Shown: positions 52,376 through 63,572, numbered from the stretch's first letter. The stretch is DNA of 64,000 nt from JAFGIG01 sp964397545 (GCA_964397545.1 CAYNIW010000007.1:23411-87410), one strand, 5' to 3'. Notes: generated by a model not told the origin, from the letters alone. Translations and numbers: made by a program.

Positions 52376-54781
52376 TCATCTCCGATGTTCTGATACCGGA
52401 AACCATGCAAGACACGTAAAATCCGGAAATATATTTTTCTTTTTAGGCAGTAATTTTTTCTTTTCAACTATAACTGTCGAGGGGTCATATTTATCCTGAA
52501 GAATACGGATTTCTTTTTCCAGCTCTGAATTCAGCAATTTTTTCTGCTCCAAGATTTTTTCATAATTTTCTCTCGCCCTTCCGGCTTCTCTGCTCTTTTT
52601 ATTCACTCTGGACACACTTTTCACCGAAGTCGCCGCTCTGCCGATGTTCGAAGCGCTAATTCTTCTACCTCCTAAAAAAGCTCCGATGAACGTCGTGCCA
52701 AAAGATATAGCGGACTGCGATTTCTGATCAGCAACTTCGTCTTTTTTTCTCTCAAATACCTGAAGCGCCTTTCTTTCTCTCTCTTCAATCTTCTGTAACT
52801 TCAAAGCGTATTTTTCTCTCAGTTTTTCCACTTCTAAATCTCTTTTCTCCCTGAAAGATTGAGATAATCTCAGTCTGAAACTGTTTTCATCTTCTCCGGG
52901 AAAAGATTTCATTTTCAAAGATGGTATTGCACTGATTTCCATTGATGTGTTTCTCGAAATCCATTCTACAAAATTCTTTTCGGCGTCGCCGTAGTATTTC
53001 TCCTTTAAGGCTTCAGAAGGCATTTCTTCGAAATCGGCATTTTTATTCTGAGGTTCCGATTTTAATGATTTTAATAAATCCTCAGAGTCTTCAACTTTAT
53101 CGAAATCCGGAACACCGTATAGATTTGATAAAGGTGCCATATAAGAATACTTTTTCTCAAATGAACTTAATCTATCGTCTGTTTCGTAAAATATTTTTCC
53201 CGATGTCAATATCATCGGTTTGTATAATATTTTTTGGCCTCTATGAAAATCATCTCCTCTGTATATGAAGTATTCTTTAATTTTTTCGGGTATCAGAGGT
53301 TTTTGCGAAATTATTATTTTTTCTCCGGAATCATTTTTTTCCTCATATATCTTTTGTTCATGTTTTTCTCTGCTGGTGTCGGATAAACGGGCAAACCTTT
53401 TCAACTGTTCTTTGGTCAAAGGCCCTCTAAGGTAAGAAAGAGCCCATCTAGTCTTGAAGAGCACGTTTTTTTTATTGTGAACGTTTCTCATCAAAAATAC
53501 TCTTTTGCCAATTTTTGAAATCTGATTTGAAATTTCTTTTTTTTGGAGTCCGATTTCCGATCGGACTCCCTCCAGCCCTTCGAGAAGTTTTTCTTTGTCT
53601 CTCGCAGTCTGCAGTCTGCCTATGAACCAAGTCCCGATGTTCGAAAGTCCTTTATAGTCTAAATCAGCCGGATTTTGTGTCGCGAGGACAATTCCGAGAC
53701 CGTAGGCTCGCGCCTGTTTTAGAAGGGTCAAAAGCGGAGGTTTTGAGGGAGGGAGTGATACCGGAGGAAAATAACCCATTATCTCATCCATATAAAAAAT
53801 CGCCCTTAAACTCGATGTTCCCGACTGAGACCTTGTCCAATCGAGGAGATTTGTGAGAAAAAGAGATACGAAAAACATTTTTTCATTATCGCTAAGGTGA
53901 GATATGGAGAAAATGCTTATTCTGGGTCTTCCTTCATTTCCGTAAAGAAAGTTTTCCATATCGAGAGGGGCTCCCTGAGTCCAAAGAGACAGCGAAGGAG
54001 AAGCCAGTATGTTGTTGAACCTCATGGATAAAGAAAACCTGTCTTTGTCAGGCAAAAATGAATTTATATCCGCTACACCGATTTTTTTCAATGGAGGCTT
54101 CTGTATAGACCTTATCAATTCCTCAATGCCAAGGTTTATTCCTTTTTTCCAGTAAAAATCGAAAATGTTCGACAACAGAATATGTTCTCTGCTTTTCAAA
54201 GGATCAGCTTCTATGCCGACAAGATTCAATAAACTTGTTACCACGGAATTTACTCTCTCGGAAAGATACTCGCTGTCAGAGAGAATTTGGCTCGAAGGAG
54301 CGTCCAGAGATTTCAAAAAAGACACGGGTTGAGCGGCGCTGCTTCCCGGAGTGTAAATTTTGAATTCCGCCGAATTTTTCAATAGTTTTATCCTGCTGGG
54401 GTCTTGATGCCATTCGGCTATTCCATTTTTCCACAGATTCGCCTGTTTTTCAGCGTATTCAATATCACTCAAATCATCTTTTCTCGCCTCATCAGGATCT
54501 ATCCACGGGAGAAAATCCTCTTTTTTCAAATCGGGAAAAGTCAATAGAAGATTGGATATATCTCCTTTTGGGTCTATTACTACAGCCGGGATACCATCTA
54601 TCGCTGCTTCTTCGAGGAGAGTGACGCATAAACCTGTTTTGCCGCTGCCGGTCATGCCAAGACAGACGGCGTGAGTTAGCAAATCCCTTGAATCGTAAAG
54701 GACATAATCACCAAGAGTGTTAAGGTCATCACCATCAATTTCTCTGCCTATGTATAAAAGCCCCAGTTTTTCGTAATCCAT
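52376..54781 (-). CDS. HerA/VirB4-like ATPase with C-terminal coiled coil
   Basis: An 801-residue P-loop ATPase. Walker A GMTGSGKT is at 42-49, VVIDPKGD follows, Walker B is AIFYMDEIMGY and LATQNPADLDY is the sensor-like segment; these mark the HerA/FtsK superfamily (COG0433). Residues about 640-760 are a long coiled coil (EKLREKYALKLQKIEERERK) interrupted by a short Gly/Ala-rich stretch. Archaeal HerA works with nuclease NurA, but no NurA is nearby. Standalone proteins of this type occur widely with no agreed function. It converges on the kinase with four bases between. Confidence 0.8.
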   Translation of the reverse strand: MDYEKLGLLYIGREIDGDDLNTLGDYVLYDSRDLLTHAVCLGMTGSGKTGLCVTLLEEAAIDGIPAVVIDPKGDISNLLLTFPDLKKEDFLPWIDPDEARKDDLSDIEYAEKQANLWKNGIAEWHQDPSRIKLLKNSAEFKIYTPGSSAAQPVSFLKSLDAPSSQILSDSEYLSERVNSVVTSLLNLVGIEADPLKSREHILLSNIFDFYWKKGINLGIEELIRSIQKPPLKKIGVADINSFLPDKDRFSLSMRFNNILASPSLSLWTQGAPLDMENFLYGNEGRPRISIFSISHLSDNEKMFFVSLFLTNLLDWTRSQSGTSSLRAIFYMDEIMGYFPPVSLPPSKPPLLTLLKQARAYGLGIVLATQNPADLDYKGLSNIGTWFIGRLQTARDKEKLLEGLEGVRSEIGLQKKEISNQISKIGKRVFLMRNVHNKKNVLFKTRWALSYLRGPLTKEQLKRFARLSDTSREKHEQKIYEEKNDSGEKIIISQKPLIPEKIKEYFIYRGDDFHRGQKILYKPMILTSGKIFYETDDRLSSFEKKYSYMAPLSNLYGVPDFDKVEDSEDLLKSLKSEPQNKNADFEEMPSEALKEKYYGDAEKNFVEWISRNTSMEISAIPSLKMKSFPGEDENSFRLRLSQSFREKRDLEVEKLREKYALKLQKIEERERKALQVFERKKDEVADQKSQSAISFGTTFIGAFLGGRRISASNIGRAATSVKSVSRVNKKSREAGRARENYEKILEQKKLLNSELEKEIRILQDKYDPSTVIVEKKKLLPKKKNIFPDFTCLAWFPVSEHRR

Positions 54782-54869
54782 GATTTCTCCCTTTTAACGT
54801 AGGTTTAGTTAATCTTACCATTTCCTCAACTCTAAATGGAGACTTCCGGTTATTAAACGATTTTCGCGT

Positions 54870-54899
54870 TTGCATAGCAAGAAGGTTTCAGTTTAATAT
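54870..54899 (+). promoter_or_regulatory. promoter of the lapA-like gene
   Basis: TTGCAT (54870-54875) and TAATAT (54894-54899) are 18 bases apart, followed by AAAAGGAGGG and an ATG at 54928. Confidence 0.5.
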
Positions 54900-54927
54900 T
54901 ACCAATGATAATAAAAGGAGGGTTGAC

Positions 54928-55164
54928 ATGCGTTATTTTTACATGATTCTAATCGTGTTGTTTTTCGCATTTATTATTATTTTCGCTTTTCAAAACAGAG
55001 AAACAGCGACACTGTCTTTTCTCGGATGGAAGACAAGCATGCCTATCGCGTTCGGAGTAATAATTATATATATACTCGGGATGATTACCGGAAGCAGTGT
55101 CAGCGCATTTTTAAAAAAAACGTTTCAGGAAGCAGGCAAATCTAAGAATTCCGGGGAAAAGTGA
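54928..55164 (+). CDS. lapA: LapA-domain (DUF1049) membrane protein
   Basis: A 78-residue protein with two membrane helices. FAFQNRETATLSFLGWK is the typical LapA segment between them. In E. coli LapA works with LapB in control of LPS synthesis through FtsH; lapB is not adjacent, so a link to the lpt genes in this window is only thematic. A strong AAAAGGAGGG precedes the ATG. The 3' end overlaps the convergent M42 gene by 23 bases. Confidence 0.85.
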   Translation: MRYFYMILIVLFFAFIIIFAFQNRETATLSFLGWKTSMPIAFGVIIIYILGMITGSSVSAFLKKTFQEAGKSKNSGEK

Positions 55165-56182
55165 CGTATCCTTTGAGCAGCAGCAAAGTGTTTTCGATTC
55201 CCTCTCTGTGAGTTCTTTCGTAACCGTGAGACGCTGAAACTCCCGGTCCCAAGAGCCCGTGTTTAAAATCGTATCCTGCGTGAAGTGCCATGTCGGCGTC
55301 CGATCCGTAGAATGGATATATATCGACTGCGAAGTCCAGATTTTCTCTTTTTGCAATCTCAACAAGTTTTGATGTGATCTCATAATCATAGGGGCCGTTA
55401 GAGTCTTTGGCGCAGACAGACACCTTGAATTCATCCGTTTCGAGATCGTCTCCAACCGCTCCCATATCGACTGAAATCATTTCAACTGCATCATCAGGAA
55501 GTCCCGAGCAAGCTCCATGACCTACTTCTTCAAATGTCGTGAATAAAATGTAAACTTTACGATTCAGCCGGATATTTTTTTCCTTTATGAATTTAGCGAG
55601 AGCGAGAAGAATGCCCGAACTCGCTTTGTCGTCGAGGTGCCTGCTCTTTATAAATCCGCTTTGAGTAAGGACTGTTCTCGGGTCGAAAGACACAAAATCA
55701 CCCGCGCAGATACCAAGAGCCTGCAGGTCTTTCTTGTCTTTTACTTTTTCATCGACAACTATCTCAACATTCGCATCATCCCTTTTGTCTTCTCCGACGG
55801 TTCTGCTGACATGGACGGAAGGTTTAAGAATCTGGATGGTTCCGGAATAAGATTTTCCCTCTCGCGTGTGAATCGTGCAATTTTCGCCTTCAATGTTGTT
55901 TTCCGGATAACCGCCGATTTTAGTCAATCGCAATCTTCCATTTGATTTCAGGGAACGGACCATCGCGCCTAATGTATCAATGTGAGCCGCGAGTATTAAG
56001 GGGTCTCCTTCTCCGCCGAGGTCGGTCAGTATAGATTTTTTGTTTGTGTAAAATGGACTGTATCCTAAAGTTTCCAATTCTTTATATATCGTCTTCTCTA
56101 TGTTTCCGGTGAATCCGGAGGGGCTTGGAATTTTGCACAATTCCAATATCATTTCGACAGCATAATCGGCATATTCCTTCAA
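55142..56182 (-). CDS. M42-family aminopeptidase
   Basis: A 346-residue di-metal aminopeptidase of the glutamyl aminopeptidase/FrvX/PepA family (TET-type). Metal and catalytic residues are seen in LAAHIDTLG, HLDDKASSG, FTTFEEVGHG and SVDMGAVG, with the final His in ASHGYERTHREG. Cytosolic, probably dodecameric, it trims peptides to amino acids. It shares no strand-mate upstream or downstream closely enough to define an operon. Confidence 0.93.
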   Translation of the reverse strand: MKEYADYAVEMILELCKIPSPSGFTGNIEKTIYKELETLGYSPFYTNKKSILTDLGGEGDPLILAAHIDTLGAMVRSLKSNGRLRLTKIGGYPENNIEGENCTIHTREGKSYSGTIQILKPSVHVSRTVGEDKRDDANVEIVVDEKVKDKKDLQALGICAGDFVSFDPRTVLTQSGFIKSRHLDDKASSGILLALAKFIKEKNIRLNRKVYILFTTFEEVGHGACSGLPDDAVEMISVDMGAVGDDLETDEFKVSVCAKDSNGPYDYEITSKLVEIAKRENLDFAVDIYPFYGSDADMALHAGYDFKHGLLGPGVSASHGYERTHREGIENTLLLLKGYVTFPRNS

Positions 56183-56220
56183 AAGAACCTCTTTTTCCCC
56201 TTAAAATTTTTGATAAAATT

Positions 56221-56244
56221 CAGGGACGGCGTCAGCCGTCCCTG
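56221..56244 (-). terminator. terminator after the tandem C25 genes
   Basis: A 10-base stem CAGGGACGGC/GCCGTCCCTG with a four-base loop lies 11 bases beyond the stop at 56255; on the minus strand it is followed by AATTTTATC. The T-run is imperfect but the position fits. Confidence 0.7.
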
Positions 56245-56254
56245 TAAAAAATCT

Positions 56255-59200
56255 TCACCTGACTATTACCAGCTTGTCTCCCGAAGATGATTCACCCGCA
56301 CAGACACGGTAAAAATAAGTTCCCGAGGAGACTAAAACACCTCTTTGATCTCTTCCATCCCATTCGAGAGAGTATCTGCCCATGGTCTGCTCACCTTCAA
56401 AAATCATCGCGATTTCTCTCCCAGTGATGTCGTAAACCGAAATCTTGACAACAGAAGGTGTTCCGAGAATGTAAGATATCATTACCCTTCCGCTTGTGGG
56501 ATTCGGGTATGCCCTGAGTAAGTTTAACCCGCGCTCGAAAATAGGCGGCTCCTGTTCTTCCACAGAAGTGAGTCCTGACGAAAGAGATATTGAAACATCG
56601 TCAAAATAATAACCCTCGGCGTTGTCAGCGGGATTTGAAAAGAAAAGCCAGCAAACTCTAACTGTCCCGTCGTAATCGAGTATAAAATTCTGCTCCTGCC
56701 ATGAAGGTTGGCTTCCTGTGTATATCGAATCATAAGGAGAATAAACCCATCTACCTGTATATCCCTGAATAGGATTTATCAGCGACCATGTCGTTCCTCC
56801 GTCAGTCGAAATCTGAACCTGAACTTTGTCCTTGTTATCATAAATTTCGTATTTGTGCCAAAAACTCAATTCACTGCCGGTTGATATCGTCAGATCTTGT
56901 GTCGCAATCCTTGAATTAACTATTGAATTCGCGTAAGTCCATGAATTTTCAACTCCGCAATACATTGATTTAACAGGACTGTTGTATGAATGCTGAGTGA
57001 CATGCCAGCTTGCCGGGCCTAAAAATTCCCAATTCGTCAGAGTCCCTTCAAAATCATCGTTAAAAGCTTCTCCGACAAAAAGTGAAAATGTGTCGAAATA
57101 CACGTCAAGGCTTTCTGTCTTTAGTTCGAAAACAAGGTCCAAGTAGGAGGGCTCAGGGCAGTTTTCTGAAATTGACAGTGAAAACTGTCTATAGAGTTCA
57201 ACAGTCTCTCCTGAACTTATGGTCTGCGGATTCTCCGACGAATCTATAACCGTCACATAGGGGTTCGAACATCTGAGTTTTACAACCGGGTTGACGGCGT
57301 CTGCACTGCCGAGATTCTCAATAACCGGCGTTAGCAATAGAGTATCTCCGGGGAATGCCGAACCGGGACCTTTCAGCGAGACAAAGCGAATTTCAGGCGA
57401 GTTCACAAAAATTTGAAATGAACTTGTCCAAGTGCTGTCGTTCTGATCAAAGCACTGGAGGGTCAAGTTGAATTCTGTGCTGTCGGGAACATTGTTCTGA
57501 ACAGTAAAACCGGCGGAGTTGGAAGATATGACCGAATCCGAAGGGTCAATATTCCCGAATATCAAAGTATCTTGAGAAAATACTATCCCCGGATCGGTGC
57601 TGAAGATAATACCCTTCACCCCATGAGCCTGATTATATCCGAAATTGGAAACTTCAATCCTGACAGAGTAATTACAGCCCGGGTTGATCTGACCGTTAAA
57701 ATAACCTCCTGAAATTGAATCTATGCGGGTGAAGGCAATATATGAGGCTGAAGCCGAAACCGGTAGGGTGTCGAGAAAAGAAATGTGATCTTGTGCAGTC
57801 ACGCTCAATACAGCCGTGGGCGAGGATACGAAATTAGAGTTTATGACCGCGTTGCCAGACGCGTCGGTTAATGCGCGGAATTTAATGGAGAGATCGTCTC
57901 TGTCTGAAAGACAGCAGAGAGCTCCGCCAACAGGTCCTGATGTTCCTGCGACAGAGACACTATACTGAGCCGGCCCTTGATTTATAACGGGATCGTATGA
58001 GATGTTCAGAAGGCAAGGTTCCTTTGAATATATGGGAGTTTCGGGATCAGCGAAAAGGTTCAGTTCGGTTATGCACCAGTGCTGACCTTGAGTAATGCCG
58101 GGAACCATTCTGTCTTTGCTTGTGCCGTGTGCCGTTCCGATATTCCAGACTTCATCTACGAAAACAGCTTCCGCGAGCCAAATACACAGCCACTCGGAAG
58201 GTCCGAACGAAGGCGGGGACCCCCACCCGTATCTGGCGTTGAATTGAACGGCGATGGCTCCGCCGCCAGGAGAATTGAAAAGTTTTTCACCCATGCATTC
58301 GCGATTGTCAAACCATCCTGGTTCACATGCAATTGAATGGACTACGCCTAATTTCACCCCGTTAGTTGTTCCTGAAGCCGACGCGCCGCTTAACATGGCT
58401 CCGCCCGGTTCATACCAATAGACACCGTCATAATTGCCGTGTCCGCATAGCTGACACCAGGCGTAACCCTGGTTGAAAGAGTCGGCAAAACCCGCAGGAA
58501 AAGACAGGGTATCTAGTTGATACATTTTATTATGTTCCCAATAAGCGGGAAGGCAGTTTTGAGTTATATAATTGCAGACTCTGTCGCCGTAATAGTTTAT
58601 GTTCGGCCAGAGGCCGGCCCCAGCCATCAAAGATCTCTCGTGATAACCGGAAGCGGGAGCTCTCTCGTAATCCAAAACTTTCGAGACCCACCGTTGAACT
58701 TCAACAGATGAATTGAGCGGGAATCTGCCTACATAGACATCACTGAACCAGTCACATCCGTCAATCCCGTATTCACCGTAAATATGATTGCCGTTTCCGT
58801 CCCAATTCGACGAATAAGGGACAACATCCGAAAAATAAAGGTCTGAAGGAGTTGTTTCAGTAGTCGAATAATTCTTTATAGGAATTATTCTCGCGCCGAG
58901 ATTGTCGTAGTCTCCGGCAAGGACAAGATATATAAGACCATGGTTCTGATGCATGTCCTGAACGAAATTTCTGATTTTCTCCATGTTGTCGTAACCTGTG
59001 TAGTTTGAATAGATCCACTCGGCTGAGACGACAGAGGAAGAAAATCCTTTTCTCGATTTCCACTCAATGAGTTCTTCGAATTCACTGGACAGAGACTGAG
59101 GAGCGACAATTATGTATTCATTCGCGGAGTCTCTTAAATCTCTCGTGTAGGGTTTGAACATAAAAACATCCCCTGGATTCTCTACCATTCCGAGAATTTC

Positions 59201-59925
59201 TTTCATAAAGACACGAAGTTGATTGTCGCTCAAAAAAACATTCTCTCCGAGTCCTTCGTCATAATGGATTTGAATCCTGCAGTTTCTGAGGAAATACAAG
59301 TCGCCTGTGACCGGGTTATATCTGAAAGGGTTCAGCTCGAAACTGCACAGAGAGAAACCTGACTTGACGCCCGTCGAAAAGCGATCCACAGTGCTTTCAG
59401 GAATTAAACCGTTTGTTGAATAGACCTGCGTGTCTTCCGGAGCTATAAAAAAAGGAACACCGAATTTCACAAGTCCCTGACTTGGAAAAATTCTGTAGCT
59501 TCCCAAATATTCCCATACCTCGTCAGTTGTTTCAACTTTTCTAACCGCAGATGCAGCAGGAATGCTGTAAATCAGTTTTAGGGATGGAAGCGATGGTCTT
59601 CCAATATCAGAAGGCAATATCCCGTTTTTCAGGGAAATAATTTTTTTGCCGTCTATGTCCTCAAAAGAAAATTCGTNNNNNNNNNNNNNNNNNNNNNNNN
59701 NNNNNNNNNNNNNNNNNNNNNNNNNNNNNNNNNNNNNNNNNNNNNNNNNNNNNNNNNNNNNNNNNNNNNNNNNNNNCCGTTTTTCAGGGAAATAATTTTT
59801 TTGCCGTCTATGTCCTCAAAAGAAAATTCGTCCTCACCGATTGAAAAATCATGCATAAGAACACCTGCACGAACCGATGAAAACGCGAGAACTATGAACA
59901 GCGACGTGATTAAGTATATCTTCAA
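56255..59925 (-). CDS. gingipain-type (C25) protease with FlgD-like C-terminal tail; N-terminus split by a spurious gap
   Basis: Removing 100 N and one of two identical 55-base flanks joins the signal-peptide frame (TTG 59925, MKIYLITSLFIVLAFSSVRAG) in frame to the long frame, giving 1171 residues. The C25 domain has the catalytic pair His444 (LCGHGNYDG) and Cys482 (SIACEPGWFD). Two Ig-like/CARDB-type regions, a jelly-roll module (SPVKSMYCG to YYFDDVSISL) and a FlgD-like tail (YPNPTSGRVMISY to GDKLVIVR) follow. It is probably secreted and surface-bound. It lies 17 bases after its paralogue. Confidence 0.9.
59622..59831. other. spurious scaffold gap: 100 N between identical 55-base flanks
   Basis: Bases 59622-59676 equal 59777-59831 exactly, with N at 59677-59776. 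The 55-base duplication matches the k-mer overlap of two contig ends. Collapsing it removes 155 bases and keeps the reading frame, so the gap has no biological meaning. Confidence 0.92.
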
Positions 59926-59942
59926 ACTACTCTCCTTGTTTT

Positions 59943-62900
59943 CTATCTCACTAATAAAAGTTTGTCACCCGCGCTGTAGGTGCCGGCGGACATTCTGTAA
60001 AAATAAGTTCCGCTGCTCACGAGCTTTCCTAATTCGTCTCTTCCGTCCCATTCAACTCTGTAATTGCCCGGTCTCATTATTCCGTTCTGAAGAGTTTTCA
60101 CTGCTCTGCCTGTAATATCATAAATTATTAAACTTACGTTCTCTTCTTGACCGACGCTGAAAGATATCACTCCGCGGTTAGTCATCGGATTAGGATACGC
60201 GGCGTTAAGACAGAACGTCAACACACCCTCTATTCCCGGGTCCTGCTCTTCTTCAACTCCTATGAAACCCGAACCCAGAGAAAGGCTGACATCGTCAAAA
60301 TAATACCCTTCAGCGGTAATAGTCGGGTTGGAAAAGAAGAGCCAGGAGAATTTCAAGGTTCCTTCTCCGTGAAATCTCACGTGCTGTTCCTGCCAGGCAG
60401 TCTGCGAACCTGTGTAAATGGAGTCGTAAGGAGTGTAAGCCCATGCCCCTGTGTATCCTTCTTCGGGATTGATTAGATTCCATGTGGCACCCCCGTCGAG
60501 ACTGAACTGGAGCTGGACTTTGTCGTAATTGTTAGCTATTTCATAATAATGCCAGAAAGAAAGGACGCTGTTGCTGACATAATGCAAATCAGGACTTATA
60601 ACTCTCGAATTAACTATAGAATTCGAATACTGCCATGTCCCCTCATTCCCGCAATACATCGATTTTACAGGGCTGTGACTTTTGTGTTCTGTTACATGCC
60701 ATGATGAAGGTCCCGAAAACGTCCAGTTCGGGCCGCCTGTTTCAAAATCTTCCGTGAATGATGTTCCAACTCCCAACCTGAAAGTTTCTGAAAAGACCAT
60801 TCCACCCTGCGATTTCGTCACTAATATCATATCCGCGAAATGCCCTTGGGGGCATGAAGGATCTACGGTGATTCTGAAAACACTGTCGAAATCCAATTGT
60901 CCTTGACTTAAAAGACTGTCTGAAAAAGTTATAGAATCAACAACAGAAATATACGGATCTGATATTCTGCAGATAAACTCAATATTTCTCGCTGTGCCGG
61001 ATCCCTTGTTAAAAATCCCGGCTGAAATCCGAATATCATCTCCGGGTTCTATAGCCGAAGGACCGTCGAGCGAGGTGACTTCAATAGAAGGCGAATTGGC
61101 CATGACCGTTATCTGACTAATCCAAAATGAGTCGTTTGAATCTCTGCAGTTTATATCAAATTGGAGATAAGTGCTGTCTGGAACTGAGTTGGATACGGTT
61201 ACGCCAAGGGTCTGAACCGTCTGTGAGGTGTCCATTGAATTTATCGTTCCGTATAAAACTGTATCGTTCATAAAAGAGACGTTTGGATCTGAACCTGAAA
61301 GAAATCCGGTCACTCCCTGAGCGGCGGCTCCTCCCCAATTCGCGACCTGAACAGTCAAAGAATACGATTGTCCGGGATTTATCTGTCCGTCGCCGTTGCC
61401 TCCTGTTGTATCGCTTATGTGCGAATAGACAACATGGGGCAAAGAAGCCGGAACGACAGGCAAGAACATCACATATCTGTAATAATTCTGAGAGATGACT
61501 GCTAATTTTACAGTATCCCCCGGGTTCTGCGGTTCAATCCCGAAATAGCTCATATTCCCGGTGCCGTCTCCCCTCCCCAGAACATTTCCGTTTCTGGAAA
61601 AGGCGACAAAACTCCCGGATGGTGCTTGCACAGCAAAAGAGTCTGTGCCCGACAAAATCGCGTTCGCGTGAACAACAGACAGATGCTGTGCGACTTCATA
61701 ACTCATCCTCATATAGGGATCTCCGAAATGGTGCATCAGGTGATATGTAACCGGCTTTGACGTCGAACCGCACCACGTCGAATAAAACAGGTAATATTTA
61801 GCATACATCATAGCCCAGCCCGGTCTGACATCAGCTTCGGTGCCTGTTCCGTAATACGGATCGAACCAGGGCCACATATAATCATACAACCCCCATGCAT
61901 AGACATCATTGACGAAAGAATAAGACACTTCGCTCGCGGCGTTGACGCCGAGAGCACCTTTACCGCTGATTCTGTGAAATCTTTCAGCGAAAACCTGAGC
62001 TCCGCTGTTGTATTTTCCCGTCAGACAGTTTGTGGACATCACAAAAGGGTATTTGTTTGGCTCATTTTGAAGCTGGTTTATGGTGTTTATAGAAAAATCA
62101 GGCTCTCCCCATCCGGTTTCATAACCGTGATCCCTGTGCTGAAGCATGAAAGCTCCGCTGTTTATCGCGGTGACAATTTGAGCTCCAGTCCCGTACCAGT
62201 CTATTCCAGCCGGAACGGTTAAAGGTATATAGCCGAGAGCGTTGAAATAATTGACCACGGTTTGTGTGTTGGCCGCCGTTGACCATGCCATTCCCGGAGC
62301 CGGGTTGGGAGTCTGATATATGGCGTAAACTCTAACAGGATCTTTAGACAGGGAATTTGCCCAGAAGCCCCATATGACTTCTGCGCAAAGCTGGAACCAT
62401 CTTTCATACTGCCATCCGCATGCGGATATTGGATTTTTATAAAAAGGCATTTCAGTTGTCGGCTCTCTCTCGAGGTCCAAATTTTTTGTTATCATGTCCC
62501 TGAGCTGGTCTTCATTCTGTGCGCATATTCTTCCGATGGCAATATCCGGTAGATTATCTCCGTCCACATCCGCGTATATGTTGTCGGAGACGCAATAGCT
62601 GTTATACATCGGAGAAGTTATTCCGTATCCATCGCCGCTGTTTGGATAGTCAGATAAAATCAAAACAGCCTCCGGCGGGATTGTCCAGCTGTAGTAGGCG
62701 TTGCTTATAAAATTATCTATTGCCGTCCAGGTGCTCCCTCCGATATCCGTCAGAGTGAATACCTGGGTAATTATTCCCTCTTCTACTCTGAAATCTTTTA
62801 TGCTTTCAGCCCAGGTTATAAAGACGGAATCGTCGGGAACAATAATTATAAACTCCGCGTTATCTTTCGATTCGGCAAGCGCTTCCGATATTCTCGAAGA

Positions 62901-63572
62901 ATAATCTATGGCGGGAATTGAGCGATAGTTAACTGCGATATTTTTCAGCACTATGTCGCTGTTTTTCGTTCTGAGTCTGTCATCGCCGATTCTGCCGCTT
63001 CCTCCTTCAAATATGACGCTGAAATCTATATTTTCAAAAACGGTCAGGACGTTTGTCTGCGGGTTCCACGAAAAAGGAACGACGGTCACAGTTACAAGGT
63101 CCACTCCTCGGAAACTCCATTCCTGTGAAATGAAAACGTTTTGAGAAGGGAAAGAATTTTTTCCGCTGTAAACTGAATTGTCAGGCAGATATCTAAGAGG
63201 GGAATCGTCGTTTTCAGCCGGTATCTCAAAAGAAGGAACGGGAAGAATGCCGTTTACCAGCTCAGTTTTATAATTCTTTATGTCAAGAAATACTTCGGCA
63301 CCCCGTGGCACAGCGAAAACTCTTGAATAGGACGGGAGGGCTGGTTTTCCCGGTTCACCGGGTAACATAATTCCCGAAGCGGAGATTTCATGATAGTTTT
63401 TACCGTTTACCGGGAAATTCCTGATTTCATAGAATCCGAGATTAAAACTCAGATTAACTTCTGTTATCCCTTCTCCGGTTATTTCCATATTCATCACTTG
63501 GCTCCTGTCTGATTGAGCGCTTATGATGCCGGAAAAAACCATAAGAATGATTACTTGCAGAATAAATTTCAC
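59943..63572 (-). CDS. gingipain-type (C25) protease with FlgD-like C-terminal tail
   Basis: A 1209-residue secreted protease. Signal peptide MKFILQVIILMVFSGIISAQ; propeptide-like region to about 220; C25 catalytic domain with His482 (HRDHGYETG) and Cys516 (MSTNCLTG), 34 residues apart as in gingipains (about 33). It continues with Ig-like domains, the same jelly-roll module as its neighbour, and a FlgD-like tail (YPNPMTNRGVISFSV to GDKLLLVR). GTG start with AAAGGAGG four bases upstream. Substrate is unknown; likely extracellular protein degradation. Confidence 0.92.
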   Translation of the reverse strand: MKFILQVIILMVFSGIISAQSDRSQVMNMEITGEGITEVNLSFNLGFYEIRNFPVNGKNYHEISASGIMLPGEPGKPALPSYSRVFAVPRGAEVFLDIKNYKTELVNGILPVPSFEIPAENDDSPLRYLPDNSVYSGKNSFPSQNVFISQEWSFRGVDLVTVTVVPFSWNPQTNVLTVFENIDFSVIFEGGSGRIGDDRLRTKNSDIVLKNIAVNYRSIPAIDYSSRISEALAESKDNAEFIIIVPDDSVFITWAESIKDFRVEEGIITQVFTLTDIGGSTWTAIDNFISNAYYSWTIPPEAVLILSDYPNSGDGYGITSPMYNSYCVSDNIYADVDGDNLPDIAIGRICAQNEDQLRDMITKNLDLEREPTTEMPFYKNPISACGWQYERWFQLCAEVIWGFWANSLSKDPVRVYAIYQTPNPAPGMAWSTAANTQTVVNYFNALGYIPLTVPAGIDWYGTGAQIVTAINSGAFMLQHRDHGYETGWGEPDFSINTINQLQNEPNKYPFVMSTNCLTGKYNSGAQVFAERFHRISGKGALGVNAASEVSYSFVNDVYAWGLYDYMWPWFDPYYGTGTEADVRPGWAMMYAKYYLFYSTWCGSTSKPVTYHLMHHFGDPYMRMSYEVAQHLSVVHANAILSGTDSFAVQAPSGSFVAFSRNGNVLGRGDGTGNMSYFGIEPQNPGDTVKLAVISQNYYRYVMFLPVVPASLPHVVYSHISDTTGGNGDGQINPGQSYSLTVQVANWGGAAAQGVTGFLSGSDPNVSFMNDTVLYGTINSMDTSQTVQTLGVTVSNSVPDSTYLQFDINCRDSNDSFWISQITVMANSPSIEVTSLDGPSAIEPGDDIRISAGIFNKGSGTARNIEFICRISDPYISVVDSITFSDSLLSQGQLDFDSVFRITVDPSCPQGHFADMILVTKSQGGMVFSETFRLGVGTSFTEDFETGGPNWTFSGPSSWHVTEHKSHSPVKSMYCGNEGTWQYSNSIVNSRVISPDLHYVSNSVLSFWHYYEIANNYDKVQLQFSLDGGATWNLINPEEGYTGAWAYTPYDSIYTGSQTAWQEQHVRFHGEGTLKFSWLFFSNPTITAEGYYFDDVSLSLGSGFIGVEEEQDPGIEGVLTFCLNAAYPNPMTNRGVISFSVGQEENVSLIIYDITGRAVKTLQNGIMRPGNYRVEWDGRDELGKLVSSGTYFYRMSAGTYSAGDKLLLVR

